A stretch of 8,228 nt of DNA from an uncultured Bacteroidia bacterium (lineage in GTDB: Bacteria; Bacteroidota; Bacteroidia; Bacteroidales; Prolixibacteraceae): positions 1 to 8,228 of the forward strand of contig CAIOOC010000567.1 in assembly GCA_903859795.1 (NCBI GenBank). Reading direction: 5' to 3'. The notes beneath the pieces were generated by a model. It was not told the DNA's origin and ran no database searches. It worked only from the letters and a program-made list of their open reading frames with translations. The position numbers and the translations under genes are program-made. This document shows positions 5,926 to 8,228 of the stretch, piece after piece; position 1 is the stretch's first letter; the number at the start of each line of letters is the position of its first letter.

Positions 5926-6297
5926 TTAAACTTCATTGGCTTCTAAAATTAATTCCTTAATACAGAAGTCTAGATTATCCCCAACGAACATTTGAGATTC
6001 AGCAAAATAGTTAAGAAGGGATTGCACGTCACAAATGGCAATAGATGCGATTTCCCTTTCGTTATCATCTTGCGCCCTTTCTGTTGTGAGCCAATCATGA
6101 AAAGCCTGAGAAAGATAGCGGATACATAAGCTTAGTTCACTATTTTTAAAGAACCTCTCTATGTCTTCGCCGTATCTCTCATTAAGATCTCTGTCTGCTT
6201 TCTCTTTGATCTGCTGAATGGTTAATACTACTGATTCGCCTGGGCGTCCGAATCTTTCACCGCTTTGGGTGTTGGTCAACATTTCTTGCTCTTGCAT
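5926..6297 (-). CDS. hypothetical protein, 123 aa, helical
   Basis: I do not recognise this protein. It is acidic, has no signal peptide or membrane segment, and is predicted almost wholly helical after a polar N-terminal tail of about 25 residues. Helix 1 covers residues 27-40 (TIQQIKEKADRDLN), then YGEDIERFFKN, ELSLCIRYLSQAFHDWLTTE, a long REIASIAICDVQSLLNYFAE helix, and a C-terminal DNLDFCIKELILEAN. The start is uncertain: ATG 6297 gives MQEQEM and a second ATG five codons later gives MLTNTQ; neither has a clear ribosome site. It is probably the first gene of a unit that continues 70 bases later into the disrupted gene and ends at the 5369-5403 terminator. A cytoplasmic role is inferred only from the lack of export signals. 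Confidence 0.62.
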   Translation of the reverse strand: MQEQEMLTNTQSGERFGRPGESVVLTIQQIKEKADRDLNERYGEDIERFFKNSELSLCIRYLSQAFHDWLTTERAQDDNEREIASIAICDVQSLLNYFAESQMFVGDNLDFCIKELILEANEV

Positions 6298-6574
6298 GGT
6301 TAAAAAATTAATGAGTGAATAAAAAGGGGGTGTATCCGCTGCAAGAGCGAATCTATCGCGTTTCCCATCGTGAAACTCTCAATAAAACAGATTTGTATAA
6401 CAACCCGAATAGCGTAAAGTAATCATAATCGATTCATGCATTATTTACATATAGAAAATAAAATTTCTTCAAACATGCTTTTTATACATAAATTATTAAA
6501 AATTTTATTAAGTACTTTGAAGTATTAGACCATTTTTTAGTACCGGTTTAATATTAATCCTTAAATAACCTGGC

Positions 6575-7555
6575 ATGAAAACATCAATCTTATTCTTCTT
6601 AAAGGCATTTACGTTTGTATCTCTGATGCTTTACGGATGTACAAATACCATCGATCTGAACAACGGGAATTTACCGCAATCAGATGGATCCACGCTTAAA
6701 ACTCATGTTTATGGAGTTCTACCCATGACTGCTGAACAGTATTTGGATATTCCGCTTTATTCAAAAGAAACTTTTGAAGCGGGACTCACCCTGAAGTCAG
6801 CGACTGCCAGAGTGCCTGTATATACTCTGGCTACTCCGGCAGTCAGAGACCAGGGACAAATTGGTTCATGCACTGCATTTTGCGGAGTGGAGATAGATGA
6901 AATTCTGTATTATTACAAAAATAATAAGTCATGGACAAAGGTTTTAAGTCCGGCCTTTATTTACTATTGCGAGCGTGTTCTGATCGAAAAAAGCGATATT
7001 ACAGTCGATGTTGGCGCTCCTATGGTTGATATCCCCAAGGCACTTCAAAAGTATGGTGATTGCTTTGAAAGTTCCTACCCTTATCCTGGCAGTAATACAT
7101 CAATAGCTTACACGACCGCCCCGACAAAATCTGCTATGACTGAAGGGCTAAAATACAGAATCGGGCAATCGAAATTTAGTTATGCAATGATTCCTTCAGA
7201 CGACATAGAGGCAGTCAAAAATATACTCAGAAATGATGTGCCTGTTATGATGGGATTTAATGTTTATGATGACCCTAACGCTATTCCAGTAACCTACCCA
7301 TATTTTGAAAGGCTCAATACAATAAAATATACTTACAATCCACTGACAAATAAGGGAGAGTTGGTAGCCGGGGCTGTATTGCTGGGGGGTCACGCAGTTC
7401 CGATTGTGGGATATGACGATAACCGTAAAGCATTCTTATGCCAGAATTCGTGGAGTTCGTCCTGGGGTAATAAAGGGTTCTTCTTTATGCCTTATTCAGT
7501 ATTTACAAGCAAAATTATCGTTACTCGTGGAAGTGTATACTATGCCACTTTGTGA
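6575..7555 (+). CDS. papain-like (C1A) cysteine protease, lipoprotein
   Basis: A complete 326-aa protein. A signal peptide with hydrophobic residues 5-20 ends in the lipobox LMLYGC (C22), so the mature protein is membrane-anchored in the cell envelope. About 60 residues, perhaps a short pro-region or linker, lead into the protease domain. The active site is intact: DQGQIGSCTAF (residues 92-102) supplies the oxyanion-hole Q93 and nucleophile C99 with papain's six-residue spacing; GGHAVPIVGYDD gives H273; QNSWSSSWGNKGFFFMPY gives N291. The middle part (VDVGAPMVDIPKALQKYGDC then ESSYPYPG) matches the block seen in bacterial C1 peptidases. T100 replaces the tryptophan that usually follows the catalytic cysteine, and C103 is an extra nearby cysteine. 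It stands alone: nothing co-directional lies close upstream, and a terminator follows 45 bases after the stop. The substrate is unknown. Confidence 0.93.
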   Translation: MKTSILFFLKAFTFVSLMLYGCTNTIDLNNGNLPQSDGSTLKTHVYGVLPMTAEQYLDIPLYSKETFEAGLTLKSATARVPVYTLATPAVRDQGQIGSCTAFCGVEIDEILYYYKNNKSWTKVLSPAFIYYCERVLIEKSDITVDVGAPMVDIPKALQKYGDCFESSYPYPGSNTSIAYTTAPTKSAMTEGLKYRIGQSKFSYAMIPSDDIEAVKNILRNDVPVMMGFNVYDDPNAIPVTYPYFERLNTIKYTYNPLTNKGELVAGAVLLGGHAVPIVGYDDNRKAFLCQNSWSSSWGNKGFFFMPYSVFTSKIIVTRGSVYYATL

Positions 7556-7599
7556 TTATGGAATCTAATCGGACATGCAAAATTAAGTTGTGTAATGAT

Positions 7600-7630
7600 A
7601 AAGGGCATTCAATTTGCGGAATGCCCTTTT
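7600..7630 (+). terminator. intrinsic terminator of the protease gene
   Basis: An 11-bp perfect stem, AAAGGGCATTC (7600-7610) with GAATGCCCTTT (7619-7629), has an 8-base loop. Its 3' arm ends in TTTT before GCTAC. The short T run is matched by A residues on the other side, so it may act weakly in both directions. Confidence 0.75.
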
Positions 7631-7913
7631 GCTACTTAACCTTTGAAAAATCACTATGCTAGTGTGAAGACATAATATTTCTAATGTACCTGAGATTTCA
7701 TAAAATTAGCACTTACCAATGACTTGCGCCACGCATTTCATGGTATTGAAAAAGCTACTATGGAATTCCGGATCCTCACCAGGAATTGTAACTTTACTTT
7801 GTTCGCATCATTATTAAAACAAAAGGCCGGGTTTTTCCGTTAAACCTTATTCCGAATTTAACATTTCCGGCACAACTTTTGATAATACATTCCTAATTAA
7901 AAACATAATTAAA

Positions 7914-8228
7914 ATGAAAACTAGAATAACTCAGGCCAAAAGGGCAATCCAGGGATTACACTTTAATGGAATCAAAATCATTCCAGTTTTAGCTACCATA
8001 TTGATTGTTTTGTTATATGGTTGTGCAACTCCGTTTATGGTTAGTTCATACCCGGATGGAGGGTATACAGCGCCGCCAACCTGGGCTCAGAATTATGACA
8101 CTGACAATCCCGTAAATTATTATTATCTTCCCGATATTGAATCCTATTATGATTTACGAAACCGTGAATTTGTCTATCTTGAAAATGGTAGCTGGAGGTT
8201 TTCTACGTCATTGCCTTTAATTTATGCA
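7914..8228 (+). CDS. lipoprotein of unknown function, 5' part only
   Basis: The first 105 codons of a gene cut by the right edge. From ATG 7914 a long polar, basic N-region (MKTRITQAKRAIQG) precedes a hydrophobic stretch and the lipobox VLLYGC, with lipidated C37. After it come APPTWAQNYDTDNPVN and then a tyrosine-rich pattern, YYYLPDIESYYDLRNREFVY, followed by LENGSWRF and SLPLIY. I have a general memory of Bacteroidota envelope proteins with repeats of the form YYYPD.xxYYD...YIYL.NGxW, but no function is known to me. The n-region is long for a lipoprotein, yet no later in-frame ATG precedes the lipobox, so the start is accepted. The upstream terminator makes it a unit separate from the protease. 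Confidence 0.8.
   Translation, partial: MKTRITQAKRAIQGLHFNGIKIIPVLATILIVLLYGCATPFMVSSYPDGGYTAPPTWAQNYDTDNPVNYYYLPDIESYYDLRNREFVYLENGSWRFSTSLPLIYA

Noticed and set aside
6300..6368. 22-codon minus-strand ORF (MGNAIDSLLQRIHPLF...) ending two bases before ATG 6297
   Set aside because: The position would suit a leader peptide, but there is no ribosome site, attenuator hairpin or codon bias to support it.
6430..6540. 30-codon plus-strand ORF upstream of the protease gene
   Set aside because: Extremely AT-rich with I, L and K codons only; best seen as chance in the promoter region.
7196..7393. 65-codon minus-strand ORF inside the protease
   Set aside because: Antisense to the conserved protease domain; a shadow frame.
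6513..7801. TACTTTG heptamers at 6513-6519 and 7795-7801 as promoters of the two lipoprotein genes
   Set aside because: Each lacks one base of the TAnnTTTG spacing and has no TTTG box at the right distance upstream, so they were not annotated.

Overview
The window looks like chromosomal DNA of a member of the Bacteroidota. The AT-rich intergenic DNA, starts that mostly lack Shine-Dalgarno sequences, a TAnnTTTG-type promoter in front of ssrA, a tmRNA tag reading GENNFALAA, a PSP1/RicT protein with two cysteine clusters, and several LxGC- or LxSC-type lipoproteins all point that way. I cannot name a genus from the sequence alone.

Left part (1-3075), conserved housekeeping genes. On the minus strand a ricT-like PSP1 gene is followed by the start of trhO (tRNA U34 hydroxylase), which runs off the left edge. 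Divergently, on the plus strand, lie rpe (ribulose-5-phosphate 3-epimerase, GTG start) and ssrA (tmRNA) with its own promoter and a strong 12-bp terminator hairpin.

Middle part (3080-6300), accessory and minus-strand. It holds an orphan 91-aa protein with a terminator downstream, then a likely operon read right to left: a small degenerate cupin-like protein, a CHRD-domain lipoprotein and an 88-aa secreted low-complexity protein. About 470 bases without a confident gene follow. Next comes a second minus-strand unit: a 123-aa helical protein of unknown function, then a small gene whose frame appears broken twice at A runs, closed by a good intrinsic terminator. The broken gene is not obvious from simple ORF calling. 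It becomes visible only when three short overlapping reading frames are read together, and it would give about 144 aa if both shifts were repaired.

Right part (6575-8228), plus strand. A complete papain-like (C1A) cysteine protease made as a lipoprotein, with Gln, Cys, His and Asn active-site residues all present, is closed by a terminator. A second lipoprotein of unknown function, cut off by the window end, begins about 280 bases later.

I found no CRISPR array, transposase, integrase, tRNA or recognisable defence system. The least explained parts are the disrupted gene, the cupin/CHRD/secreted-peptide cluster, and the unrecognised small proteins downstream of ssrA.
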